Assembly: GCA_022827165.1 (NCBI GenBank)
Contig: JAJDTN010000157.1
Location: 1-22,344, forward strand
Direction of reading: 5' to 3'
Length of the DNA stretch: 22,344 nt
Origin: Candidatus Latescibacterota bacterium
GTDB lineage: Bacteria > Latescibacterota > UBA2968 > UBA8231
Shown here: piece after piece, positions 1-6,941 of the stretch
How the letters are laid out: each line of letters opens with the position of its first letter
How positions within the stretch are numbered: the first letter of the stretch is position 1
The notes under the pieces: model-generated
Database searches by the model: none
Seen by the model: only the letters and a program-made list of their open reading frames with translations
Told to the model about the DNA's origin: nothing
Translations under genes and position numbers: made by a program

Positions 1-1650
1 TCTCCCAAGCAGTGGATTGCCTCTCTCGGCAAGGTAGCCCCAAATCTCGGATGGCGGCAGCTCCTGAGGGTAGAGTTGGGTCAGCAACGTACCGAGGAGC
101 TCGTTGTCGGAGTCGGCGACAGTGCTGGCCTGTATGTCAGACAGTAGTGACAGCAGCCTTCTCGAACTGTCCTGTCTGCAGCAGTGAATGAATGCATCCA
201 GAGCAGCCTTGGTGACGCGTGGCCACCGTGTGTCGTCGCGGACGGTTCTGAGCAGGAGTTCGCTGAGGTCTACCAAGGGGATGCCTTGCTTTAGAACTCG
301 CAAGACGAAATCTGTGAACACTTGGTGGTCCCGCCCTCGGTCACCGTCCTTCAAGATTTCTCTGATCACGGGTTCCATGGCTGGCGTAGCAAGGGCGCCA
401 AAGGCCTCTGCAGATCCCCCTAGCGCATGGAGTCGAATCCCCTCGTGGTTCAGTGATTCCAGCAGCGCCCGCTTCTCCTCGTTGGAGAACGCGCCGATAT
501 CGCCGTACAGCCCGGTGCCGATGGGGTCGCGTTCGATGAGGTCCGCCCGGGCCTCCCTGGAGTGAGCCGCGAGCCAGGCGGACAGGCCCCTCATCTCCGT
601 GACCACGGCGCCGTCCTCCCCCGTCATCATGGAGATGACCCTGCGGGCCGGGAGCCGGTTGTGGATGACCCCGGCGAGATACCGGCCGCCGAGGAATTCG
701 GCGACATGGCGGTGAACGGGGGTGAAGCGGTTGCTGGAAGCGGCGCCCTTGAACAGCTTCGTGAAGAGTGCGGAACGGAGCGCTTCGGGGTTGTCGGGGT
801 CGCACTGGTCCGGCGCGGGGTACTCGTCTTCCGGCTCGCCACGCAATGTGTACCCACCACGGCCCGAGATCAGTTGAAGTGCGCAGAGACGCCCTGCAGC
901 ATCGAGAAGCTGATTGGGACCAGGAAGGCTTCTCCCCTCTTGCGCCGCCTGATGCCCGTCGTTGTGCTCCCGGACCATCTGGCCGCAGGCCATCTCGAAG
1001 GTCTCTTTGCGGCTCCTCGGCCATTCATCTCTCGGTGCCACAGCAACGGCCAGCATCTCCAGGGTCTGCGGGTTCTCCAGCAGGCCCTCGACGCCCCGCT
1101 GCCTCGCTTCCTCGACAAAGGCCCGGGCATCGGGGATGTCCGACTTGGCCCCCAGGATCGAGGCGATGTCCGCATCTGTCAGGGGATCGAGGCGCAGCAC
1201 CTTCACCTGGGAGTCCGGCGACACGGATTCCAGGTGCTTCCGGTCATTCTCCCCTAACCAGTCCGCCTCCCGGCACGACAGCCGGAAGCGCGGCTTGCCC
1301 AGCGCGTCGAGCCTGGCGCGGACTTGGTCGAAGGGCGTGCGCACATCTGACGACCCGGCGCGCACCTCATCCAGTCCGTCGATGAACAGGACCTTGCCGC
1401 CCCACTCCGGGTGGTCCTGCGGCTCGAAGGTCAGAAAGTCGCGGGCCGTCACCAGGCAGGCATCATCCCCCAGCGCCTCGCGCTCCGTCTCGAAGGCGGT
1501 CGTCTTGCCGGCGCCGGGGTCGCCAACCAGCACATAGGCCGGCGCCTCCCGGTACTCCTTCAGAGGCCGGGACCGCCTCTCGCCGTGCGCATGCCGGTCC
1601 CCGTCCCCTGCCGGGATCTCGGTGCAGTTTCGCGGTACTCTCACCCCCAT
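1..1650 (-). CDS. NACHT/STAND-type P-loop NTPase, C-terminus outside window
   Basis: The minus frame is open for 550 codons from the ATG at 1650 to the left edge. A Walker A motif GDPGAGKT lies at residues 43-50 and a Walker B motif VLFIDGLDE at 87-95. An arginine-containing strand (RLSCREADW) lies near 118-131, and an ENPQTLEMLA stretch follows, matching the NACHT 'NP..L..LA' signature. FTPVHRHVAEFLGGRYLA near 300 resembles the winged-helix segment of STAND ATPases. STAND proteins are switch ATPases, often in signalling or phage defence. There is almost no N-terminal domain before the NTPase, so any effector or sensor must lie C-terminally, outside the window. The start is either ATG 1650 or GTG 1644; GAGGAGG lies just upstream, and the GTG would overlap the TGA of the upstream ATPase gene by 4 bases (GTGA), implying translational coupling. 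The distal half has less GC-biased third positions than the neighbouring genes. Family confidence is good; the biological role is inferred. Confidence 0.85.
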   Translation of the reverse strand, partial: MGVRVPRNCTEIPAGDGDRHAHGERRSRPLKEYREAPAYVLVGDPGAGKTTAFETEREALGDDACLVTARDFLTFEPQDHPEWGGKVLFIDGLDEVRAGSSDVRTPFDQVRARLDALGKPRFRLSCREADWLGENDRKHLESVSPDSQVKVLRLDPLTDADIASILGAKSDIPDARAFVEEARQRGVEGLLENPQTLEMLAVAVAPRDEWPRSRKETFEMACGQMVREHNDGHQAAQEGRSLPGPNQLLDAAGRLCALQLISGRGGYTLRGEPEDEYPAPDQCDPDNPEALRSALFTKLFKGAASSNRFTPVHRHVAEFLGGRYLAGVIHNRLPARRVISMMTGEDGAVVTEMRGLSAWLAAHSREARADLIERDPIGTGLYGDIGAFSNEEKRALLESLNHEGIRLHALGGSAEAFGALATPAMEPVIREILKDGDRGRDHQVFTDFVLRVLKQGIPLVDLSELLLRTVRDDTRWPRVTKAALDAFIHCCRQDSSRRLLSLLSDIQASTVADSDNELLGTLLTQLYPQELPPSEIWGYLAERGNPLLGR

Positions 1651-2918
1651 GCCTCCTCGAACCATTCGCCAGCCGTCCCCGTCAGAAACTCGTTGAGCGG
1701 GATCCCGCCCTCGCCCACAAGCAGGCGGCGGCAGTGATCAAACCGCCGCTCGAACTCGTCCATGCCCCGCAGTGGCCTCCGCCCTCGCGCCGGCCTCCCC
1801 TCCTCCCCGCTCTTCACCTCGATGGCAACAACCCGGCTCCCCCGTCTCAGCACGAAGTCGACCTCGTCGTCCCCGTCCCGCCAGTAGTGCAGGCGCATAT
1901 CGGACTCGGCTGTGTTGAACAGGTGCGCGCCCACCGCGCTCTCGACGATGCGGCCCCAGAACGTGCGGTCCGCTTGCGCCTCCTCGAAGGAGTACCCCGA
2001 GCCGGCCGTCATCAGGGCGGTGTTGAGCACGTTGAGCTTGGGGATGGACCCCCGCCGTGAGGCGCGGCTGCCAGTGTACTTCTGCAGGCCGGCGAGGAAG
2101 CCGACCTTGGCCAGCAGGTTGAGGTAGCGCGCCAGGGTGGTCGTGTTCCCGGCGTCGTGGAGCTGGCCCAGCATCTTGGTGTAGGACAGGATCTGCCCGG
2201 AGCAGTCGGCGCCCAGCTCGAAGAGCCGCTTGAGCAGGGCCGGTTTGTCCACCCGCGTCATGGCCAGCAGGTCGCGCTCGATGTTGGGCTCCACGAGGCC
2301 GCCGAGGATGAAGGCGCGCCACCGGTCGGGCTCCCGGACGAGAGGGGCCGCGCCCGGATACCCGCCGAAGTAGAGGTACCTCGGCAGGTCGAAACCGAAG
2401 GCCGCAGACATCTCGGCGAAGGACCAGTGAGTGACGCGGATGGTCTCGAAGCGGCCGGCGAGGCTCTCGCTCAGCCCCGACTGCATGAGCAGCGGTGCCG
2501 AGCCCAGGATGACCACGCGCAAGGGGCAGTCGCGGAGGCGGTCGGCGTCCCAGAGCCCCTTCACGGTCTCCGACCACCCCTCGATCTTCTGGATCTCGTC
2601 GAGGACCAGCACGGACCCGTGCGGCGATCGTTGCGCATCGAGCCGGGCCTCTTCCCACTGGCGCACCAGCCATTCCGAGTCCCGCCGCGGGTGCAGCCGG
2701 AAGGTCGCCGCAGTCTCGTCGTACGGGGTGGGGAATCCGGGAGCCTCGGGCTCGTCGACCGGGAGGTAGCGGCTCGGCAGATCGGTCCGCGCCAGGGCCT
2801 GGAGGGCGATGGTGGTCTTGCCGGTCTGACGCGGGCCGAAGAGGGCAGTGATGTAGCGGGCGGGCTCGGCCAGCCGCTCGACGAGGGTGTCGACCTGGGG
2901 GCGCTGGAAGGACTCCAT
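1641..2918 (-). CDS. AAA_14/DUF4143-family ATPase
   Basis: A 425-residue protein of typical length for this family. The N-terminal AAA domain has Walker A GPRQTGKT (28-35), Walker B VLVLDEIQK (103-111) and a sensor-like LGSAPLLMQS (138-147). The C-terminal DUF4143 region carries the usual FWGRIVESAVGAHL segment (320-333). It also has a PD-(D/E)xK-like pattern, DEVDFVL (351-357) followed by IEVKSG (366-371). These ATPases are very common in bacteria and archaea, often in multiple copies, and their function is unsettled. There is no Shine-Dalgarno before the ATG, and a promoter-like element ends only 7 nt upstream, so the mRNA may be leaderless. It is coupled by overlap to the downstream NACHT gene. 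The family call is secure; a role in defence would be inference from the neighbours. Confidence 0.93.
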   Translation of the reverse strand: MESFQRPQVDTLVERLAEPARYITALFGPRQTGKTTIALQALARTDLPSRYLPVDEPEAPGFPTPYDETAATFRLHPRRDSEWLVRQWEEARLDAQRSPHGSVLVLDEIQKIEGWSETVKGLWDADRLRDCPLRVVILGSAPLLMQSGLSESLAGRFETIRVTHWSFAEMSAAFGFDLPRYLYFGGYPGAAPLVREPDRWRAFILGGLVEPNIERDLLAMTRVDKPALLKRLFELGADCSGQILSYTKMLGQLHDAGNTTTLARYLNLLAKVGFLAGLQKYTGSRASRRGSIPKLNVLNTALMTAGSGYSFEEAQADRTFWGRIVESAVGAHLFNTAESDMRLHYWRDGDDEVDFVLRRGSRVVAIEVKSGEEGRPARGRRPLRGMDEFERRFDHCRRLLVGEGGIPLNEFLTGTAGEWFEEAWG

Positions 2919-2925
2919 GCCCGGG

Positions 2926-2954
2926 AAATTACGCTACTGAGTAAATTTACTCAA
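2926..2954 (-). promoter_or_regulatory. Putative leaderless promoter of the DUF4143 ATPase gene
   Basis: Reading the minus strand, TTGAGT (2954-2949) is separated by exactly 17 nt from TAATTT (2931-2926), and the ATG begins 7 nt later at 2918. This fits a sigma70-like promoter whose start point falls at or next to the start codon. The -10 match is weak (3 of 6). The stretch is strikingly AT-rich compared with its surroundings. Confidence 0.4.
2938..2953. promoter_or_regulatory. Perfect 16-bp palindrome, probable operator
   Basis: TGAGTAAATTTACTCA is a perfect inverted repeat with no spacer. It sits 20 bp upstream of the ATPase start codon and overlaps the -35 hexamer and spacer of the putative promoter. 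A dimeric repressor bound here would block transcription of the ATPase-NACHT pair. The binding protein is unknown; the nearby HigA-type regulator and the ATPase itself are candidates only by proximity. Confidence 0.55.
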
Positions 2955-3025
2955 TGGAGACATTCAGGCTGCTGCATGCCAAGCCGGGTGGGCTGACAGA
3001 GCTGCCGGATGGAAGAGGGAATCCT

Positions 3026-3485
3026 TCACGGACAGCCGTCGTGGAGCTGCCCCAGCACGCCCTTGAACTCCTGCATTTGCTGCTTCAGGAGCGGCCACAC
3101 CTCATCCGCCTCTGCAAGAAGCTCGGTGCTGCGCTCCCAGCGCAGTTGTCCGCCGCCGATGTCCCGGAACAGGTGCCGGAAACGCAGGAACGGCCGCAGC
3201 CGTTCCGCGAGGTCGGAGGTCAGGACCCGGGGGCGGACGCCCTCGACTGTGCCAGTCGCCGCCCCGAGGCAGCTCCCCGTCCAGCTCCACCGCGATGCGC
3301 TCGAAGACGCGCTCGACCCCCGAGTAGAAGTCTTGCAGTACGCTCGCCACGCCGCGCACTTCCAGGCGGCTCGGCACTCCGCCCGCGCCCTTCAGGTCGC
3401 TTCGGGTTTCCTCGAGCAGGCCCCCGACCTGCGCCAGTTCCCGGTCGATGTCAGCCTTGAGAAGGCTGCTCGTGTTCCGGCCCAT
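3026..3485 (-). pseudogene. Frameshifted HepT/HEPN-like ribonuclease toxin remnant
   Basis: The first frame starts at ATG 3485 and encodes a HepT-like N-terminus including SVLQDFYSGVERVFERIA (49-65) and LPRGGDWH (72-79). Homology then jumps frame: from 3247 another frame reads VEGVRPRVLTSDLAERLRPF, then FLRFRHLFRD, and stops at TGA 3028-3026. Only one base separates the last matching codon of frame one (3249) from the first of frame two. From memory of the family, about 10-12 residues normally lie at this junction, so the lesion looks like a small out-of-frame deletion. The usual RN-x-Y after the FRH segment is also altered (RDIGG). Intact members are HEPN-type toxins, usually paired with a nucleotidyltransferase antitoxin. 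Here the gene lies 6 bp downstream of a HigA-type gene. Read as written it would be a truncated, probably inactive product. Confidence 0.7.
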
Positions 3486-3491
3486 AGGGTA

Positions 3492-3830
3492 TCAGGCTTC
3501 GACCGCCCTCCGCGGCTCCACCTCCCGCTCGATCTGGCGCAGGGTCGTGCGCTCCGCGACCTCGAGATCGTAGCGGGTCTGGAGACGGATCCAGAACTGG
3601 GGCGTCGTGCCGAAGTAGCGGGCCAGGCGCAGGGCGGTGTCCGTCGTCACGCCGCGCCGGCCGAGCACGATGTCCTTCAGTCTCGCCCGCGAAACCTTGA
3701 GCGCCTGGGCCAACCGGTACACGCCGATCCCCAGCGGTTCCAGGAACTCCTCGCGCAGGATCTCTCCCGGGTGCACCGGGGGCAGCCGCCGGCCGGAGGC
3801 GACGTCTTCTCGTCTGATGGTCATGCTCAT
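3492..3830 (-). CDS. higA: HigA-family XRE antitoxin / transcriptional regulator
   Basis: The 112-residue protein has the HigA hallmark HPGEILREEFLEPLG (20-34) and an XRE helix-turn-helix over about residues 36-62 (YRLAQALKVSRARLKDIV). This is followed by DTALRLARYFGTTPQFW (64-80), with LQTRYDLEVA after it. HigA proteins neutralise HigB RNases and repress their own operon. AGGAGG lies 4 nt before the ATG at 3830, or 10 nt before a second ATG at 3824. No higB toxin is recognisable upstream, where it normally sits; the next gene downstream is the broken HepT-like toxin. It may be an orphan antitoxin or the partner in a mixed cassette. The family call is confident; the partner is unknown. Confidence 0.92.
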   Translation of the reverse strand: MSMTIRREDVASGRRLPPVHPGEILREEFLEPLGIGVYRLAQALKVSRARLKDIVLGRRGVTTDTALRLARYFGTTPQFWIRLQTRYDLEVAERTTLRQIEREVEPRRAVEA

Positions 3831-3874
3831 CCAACCTCCTCACCGGCCGCAACAATCGCCAGAGCTTTCTCGCC

Positions 3875-4096
3875 TCACCGCACCACCACCGTCCCCCCGC
3901 CCGGCGGGGCCCGGGAAGGCGCGGTGGCCTCCACGTGGGTCGGCGGCCGGGCGAAGATCCCGCGGGGACGCGCGGTGGGCTTGAGGGGTCGAGGGCCCGG
4001 CCCTTCGGGCAGGTCGAAGAGGCCGAGCAGGGTCCGCGCTCCGGCGGCGACCGCCCGGCCGGCGACCGCCGGCCCCTCAGACGAAGCGGTACCCAT
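3875..4096 (-). CDS. Possible small proline-rich ORF, function unknown
   Basis: A 73-codon frame starts inside the last codons of the glycosidase-like gene and ends at TGA 3877-3875. Third codon positions are almost all G or C from about 4040 to 3878, as in true genes here, and no other gene explains that stretch. The product is proline- and arginine-rich, with a readable segment TLLGLFDLPEGP near residues 22-33. There is no Shine-Dalgarno and no family I recognise. It could equally be a remnant of a larger gene or chance. The remainder of the gap from 3831 to 4076 shows only GC-rich hairpins. Confidence 0.22.
   Translation of the reverse strand: MGTASSEGPAVAGRAVAAGARTLLGLFDLPEGPGPRPLKPTARPRGIFARPPTHVEATAPSRAPPGGGTVVVR
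4057..4074. terminator. GC-rich hairpin after the glycosidase-like gene
   Basis: GGCCGGCG-AC-CGCCGGCC is a perfect 8-bp stem with a 2-nt loop (or 7 bp with a 4-nt loop). It begins 2 bp beyond the stop codon of the minus-strand gene. A second compact palindrome (CCCCGCC-C-GGCGGGG, 3895-3909) lies further on. No U-tract follows, so termination is uncertain. Confidence 0.35.
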
Positions 4097-5591
4097 AGAG
4101 GCGCGCCGCCCCGTAGAGCCAGAACCGCAGCTTGAAGCGGTCCCGCCCCACCTCGGCCAGACCCCTCCCCGCCCACTCCACCGGCCGGCGCAGTCCGTCG
4201 ACGAAGATGTCGCCGCAGTCCTCGCACCCGTACCCGGGGAGGGGCTCGCCGGTGTCGGCGTCGAGGACCTCCACCTCCACCCAGCTGCGGTGCTGGCGCA
4301 CGCCGCCCACGTTCACCGTGAGGCGGGTCGAGCGGTCGGTGAGTTGCATCGGCGTGGTGGTGGCGTGGCCCGGGGTCTCGCGGTCGGGCGTCTCCAGGCA
4401 GGTGAAGCCGTCCTCGCGCAGGGTGGCCAGACCCATGCGCATGACGCGGGCGCCGCCGCTGCCCAGCTCGTGGCGGAACTCGGGGCTTTGGTTCTCCGGC
4501 GGCCAGCTGGTGAAGTCCTCCCCCGCGCCGCCGTAGAACAGGTGGATCGTCCCGTCCTTGACGACCGGCTTGTCGGTGATCACCAGGAGACCGCCGTCCC
4601 ACTCGTTGTGGGCGCCGCGGGGGATCACCTTCTGGTGGGGGTTCACGCGGGCGAAGCGGAGGCCGTCGCCGCTGACGGCCAGACGGATGTCGGCGGCGTA
4701 CATGCCGTAGAGGCCGTAGCGGTTGGGCACGTACCAGCCGTACTCGTAGGCCATGATCCACGCGCCGCCGTAGGGCGACATCATGATGTGGTGGTCCTCG
4801 TACTCCAGGCCGTCCGCCGGTGACAACAGGGGATTCTCTTCGGCCCGGCGGAAGTGCTCGATGTCGGGGCCGTACGCCAGCAGCTTGGCCCGCCCCAGGC
4901 CATGGTACTTCCTGGCGCGGCGCTTGATGTCCGGCTTGCCGAAGGGGACGACCTCCTGGAAGACGGCCTTGTAGCGCCGCGAGGGGTCGGGGTCCTGGTC
5001 GTCGCGCACGAGGACGCCGATGTCGGGCGGTCCGTCCTTCACCCACTCCGGCAGGTCGATCCGCGGGCCCTCGGTCCAGTGGATGCCGTCGGGCGAGTAG
5101 TTGGCCCGGGCGCCGATGGCCACGTACTCGGGGTCGCGCTGGCCGACGGGCATCGGCTTGGAGAACGGCCGCTTGATCCCCTTGAAACGCTTCGCCGGGT
5201 CCGGCTCGGCGTCGTCCTTGATGATCGGTCCCCGCCCGTCGAGGACGATGTTGTTTTGTTTGCTGCCGTTGTACTCGTGCAGGCCGAGGACGGGCTTGTG
5301 CCAGTTGACGCCGTCCTCGCTCTCGGCGTAGCCCATGGCCCACCAGCGCCGGGTGGTGATGTCCGAGCCGGCGTACCACGCCTTGAAGAGCCCGTCCTCC
5401 TCGTCGTAGAGCACCGTCGGCGAGGACCAGGGCCCGCAGTGGCTGGAGTCCCACTCGTGCACGTCGCCCAGGGGCAGGACCGGGTTGAGGGGATGCTTCT
5501 CCGCCTCGCAGACGGTCTGCGCCACGTGATGGGTGGACTCGACTCCGTCCATGAGCAGGAATCCGTCGCCGCGGCCTCGGTTGGTGTTCAT
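4077..5591 (-). CDS. GH32/GH43-like five-bladed beta-propeller glycosidase-family protein
   Basis: 504 residues with no signal peptide. The first 400 residues read as a GH32/43-type propeller. Three propeller-blade motifs are visible: SEDGVNWHKP (91-100), SPDGIHWTE (166-174) and SGDGLRFARV (307-316). Conserved patches are GPWSSPTVLYDEE (53-65), NNIVLDGRG (113-121) and HNEWDGGLLVITDKPVV (328-344). A C-terminal beta-sandwich (about 418-504, VEVEVLDADTGEPLPGYGCEDC) resembles the tail seen on many such proteins in Planctomycetes and related phyla. Catalytic acids cannot be assigned by eye, so activity on a beta-fructoside, arabinoside or other sugar is not claimed. The ATG at 5591 overlaps the TGA of a small upstream frame (ATGA), and no Shine-Dalgarno is seen; an internal Met at residue 14 is an alternative start. 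It probably shares a transcript with the PhyH gene upstream. Confidence 0.85.
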   Translation of the reverse strand: MNTNRGRGDGFLLMDGVESTHHVAQTVCEAEKHPLNPVLPLGDVHEWDSSHCGPWSSPTVLYDEEDGLFKAWYAGSDITTRRWWAMGYAESEDGVNWHKPVLGLHEYNGSKQNNIVLDGRGPIIKDDAEPDPAKRFKGIKRPFSKPMPVGQRDPEYVAIGARANYSPDGIHWTEGPRIDLPEWVKDGPPDIGVLVRDDQDPDPSRRYKAVFQEVVPFGKPDIKRRARKYHGLGRAKLLAYGPDIEHFRRAEENPLLSPADGLEYEDHHIMMSPYGGAWIMAYEYGWYVPNRYGLYGMYAADIRLAVSGDGLRFARVNPHQKVIPRGAHNEWDGGLLVITDKPVVKDGTIHLFYGGAGEDFTSWPPENQSPEFRHELGSGGARVMRMGLATLREDGFTCLETPDRETPGHATTTPMQLTDRSTRLTVNVGGVRQHRSWVEVEVLDADTGEPLPGYGCEDCGDIFVDGLRRPVEWAGRGLAEVGRDRFKLRFWLYGAARLYGYRFV

Positions 5592-5716
5592 CGCAATGCC
5601 ATTTCGGTGTAGTCCATCCCGTGGGAGGTGGCCGAGTTGCCGATGTTGCGCTCCGGCATCTGCAGGATGCGCCCCGGCGCGTGCACGTCGAAGGAGAAGT
5701 CCACCAGCTCCTGCAT
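5588..5716 (-). CDS. Orphan 42-residue coding remnant (C-terminal fragment?)
   Basis: The frame reads MQELVDFSFDVHAPGRILQM and ends SHGMDYTEMALR before TGA 5590-5588, which overlaps the next gene's ATG (ATGA). Composition is protein-like and third positions are nearly all G or C. Above codon 1 (roughly 5717-5785) the same frame loses coding character and runs into the stop codon of the PhyH gene, which is in phase. No Shine-Dalgarno precedes the ATG. It looks like the 3' end of a gene whose 5' part was deleted, or a real small ORF. I do not recognise the family. Confidence 0.4.
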   Translation of the reverse strand: MQELVDFSFDVHAPGRILQMPERNIGNSATSHGMDYTEMALR

Positions 5717-5785
5717 GGTGCGCAGGCCGCGGGCACCCGGCTCTCGACCTGGGCCTCTCCTGTCATGTGGGACAAGCCGGCGGAG

Positions 5786-6742
5786 CTACTGCCCCCGGGG
5801 CCGGTACCTGGGGGTGAAGGCGCGTCCGTGGAAGAGGGGCATGAGGTCGTGGGGCACGTCATCGGTCCACCCCAGCCACTCGGTGTTGCCGAACTCGTAG
5901 TCGGAGTGGACCATGCGGCAGAGCATGATGAGGCGCTCCCGGTCGCTGCGGATCGGGATCGTCCGGTGCATGAGGGGGCCGTCGGCGAAGAGCAGCACCG
6001 AGCCGCGGCGGGCGGTGATCTGGTGGAAGAACTCCGAGTCCGGGTTGTCGGTGATGTAGCGCTTCAGATCGTCGAAGGGGAGATGGATGCGGTGGCTCCC
6101 GGCGAAGATGCCGGTGCCCCCGTCCTCGGGGCCCACGTCGGTGAGATAGAGGATCAGCCCGAGGATCTGCGTGTGGAACCAGCCGTTGACGCAGACGGCC
6201 CGGTCCTTGTGGCGGCTCACGCCTCCGTGCCAGCCGAGGACGGGATTGTCCGAGCGCCGGCTGAAACGCACGGCGAGGGAGTGGTACCGGTAGGTCCCGC
6301 CGAGCAGCTCGGTGGCGATGCCCAGGAGGCGGGCCTTCGTGAGGACCGAGAGAAAGACGGGATCGAGGCCGAGGACACTCTCGATCTCCAGGCGGTCCAG
6401 GTGAAGCCCGCCCTCGGCGGTCCTCGTCCGGTTGCCGCGCCACTTCGCGCCGTCCCGGAATGGGTGGTACTTCTCCGGCGGCGGCAGCGGCTCGAAGGGG
6501 GCGTCGCCCGCGGCTTCGAGCAGCTCCCCCTTCAGCCCCCCGGCCGCGGCCTCAATGCAGCCCAACTCCTCCTCGCTGAACAGGTCCTCGACGACGGTGT
6601 ACCCGTACAGCTCGAAGCGCATCCTCTGTTCGAGAGTCAGCGCCGGAAAGGGATAGTCGAACTCCTCCGCGGGGACATCCGTGAACCCGAAGCCCGGGTT
6701 CGGCGGGTTGTATGGAACCTTCGGCTGTGCCTGGGTCGCCAT
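5786..6742 (-). CDS. Phytanoyl-CoA dioxygenase (PhyH) family protein
   Basis: A 318-residue cytoplasmic protein of the Fe(II)/2-oxoglutarate oxygenase superfamily. The proximal metal site reads WHGG (171-174), so the usual HxD aspartate is glycine. The distal histidine is probably H259 in GPLMHRT, with R268/R270 (SDRERL) positioned to bind 2-oxoglutarate. Other signatures are LYLTDVGPEDGGTGIFAGSH (198-216, the typical GG-x-PGSH region with AGSH here) and an N-terminal FELYGYTVVEDLFSEEEL segment (43-60). Members hydroxylate or halogenate varied small molecules; the substrate is unknown. AGGGAGG lies 4 nt before the ATG. The gene is divergent from the ADC-like gene and upstream of the propeller glycosidase. 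The HGG variant recurs, from memory, in PhyH homologues of Poribacteria and Planctomycetes, so it need not mean inactivity. Confidence 0.9.
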   Translation of the reverse strand: MATQAQPKVPYNPPNPGFGFTDVPAEEFDYPFPALTLEQRMRFELYGYTVVEDLFSEEELGCIEAAAGGLKGELLEAAGDAPFEPLPPPEKYHPFRDGAKWRGNRTRTAEGGLHLDRLEIESVLGLDPVFLSVLTKARLLGIATELLGGTYRYHSLAVRFSRRSDNPVLGWHGGVSRHKDRAVCVNGWFHTQILGLILYLTDVGPEDGGTGIFAGSHRIHLPFDDLKRYITDNPDSEFFHQITARRGSVLLFADGPLMHRTIPIRSDRERLIMLCRMVHSDYEFGNTEWLGWTDDVPHDLMPLFHGRAFTPRYRPRGQ

Positions 6743-6875
6743 CGCGCCTCCCTGGGAGGTGGCCCCGGCAAGAGGGGGTTTCGGGCTCCTGCGTCGCGGG
6801 GCCGGGAGTATAGACGGGCCTTCAAACCCCGGTCAACGGAGCGGCTGCCTGCGCGCGCGGCGCACCAAGTGCCGC

Positions 6876-6904
6876 TTGACCTGCCCCTTCCCGTCCGATG
6901 AATT
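6876..6904 (+). promoter_or_regulatory. Candidate sigma70-like promoter for the ADC-fold gene
   Basis: TTGACC (6876-6881, 5 of 6 matches) is followed after 17 nt by TGAATT (6899-6904, 3 of 6). A start near 6911 would leave a leader of about 30 nt before the ATG at 6942. The rest of the 199-nt divergent gap (6743-6941) shows nothing else recognisable. Confidence 0.33.
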
Positions 6905-6941
6905 CCGGGTCTCTGCGATCCCCTTCTCCACGAGAAACCCC

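Noticed and set aside
3831..4076. A higB toxin upstream of the HigA gene
   Set aside because: All three minus frames were read through this gap and none resembles a RelE/HigB fold.
3009..4823. 604-codon plus frame over the toxin-antitoxin and glycosidase genes
   Set aside because: It is antisense to well supported genes, has low-complexity composition and contains no motif.
3451..5862. 803-codon minus frame overlapping the glycosidase-like gene
   Set aside because: It is rich in Arg, Pro and Gly with no domain, and lies over a recognisable protein in another frame; it is a product of high GC content.
5621..6901. 426-codon plus frame opposite the PhyH gene
   Set aside because: It is a mirror frame of PhyH with no recognisable domain; the minus reading has clear family motifs and a ribosome site.
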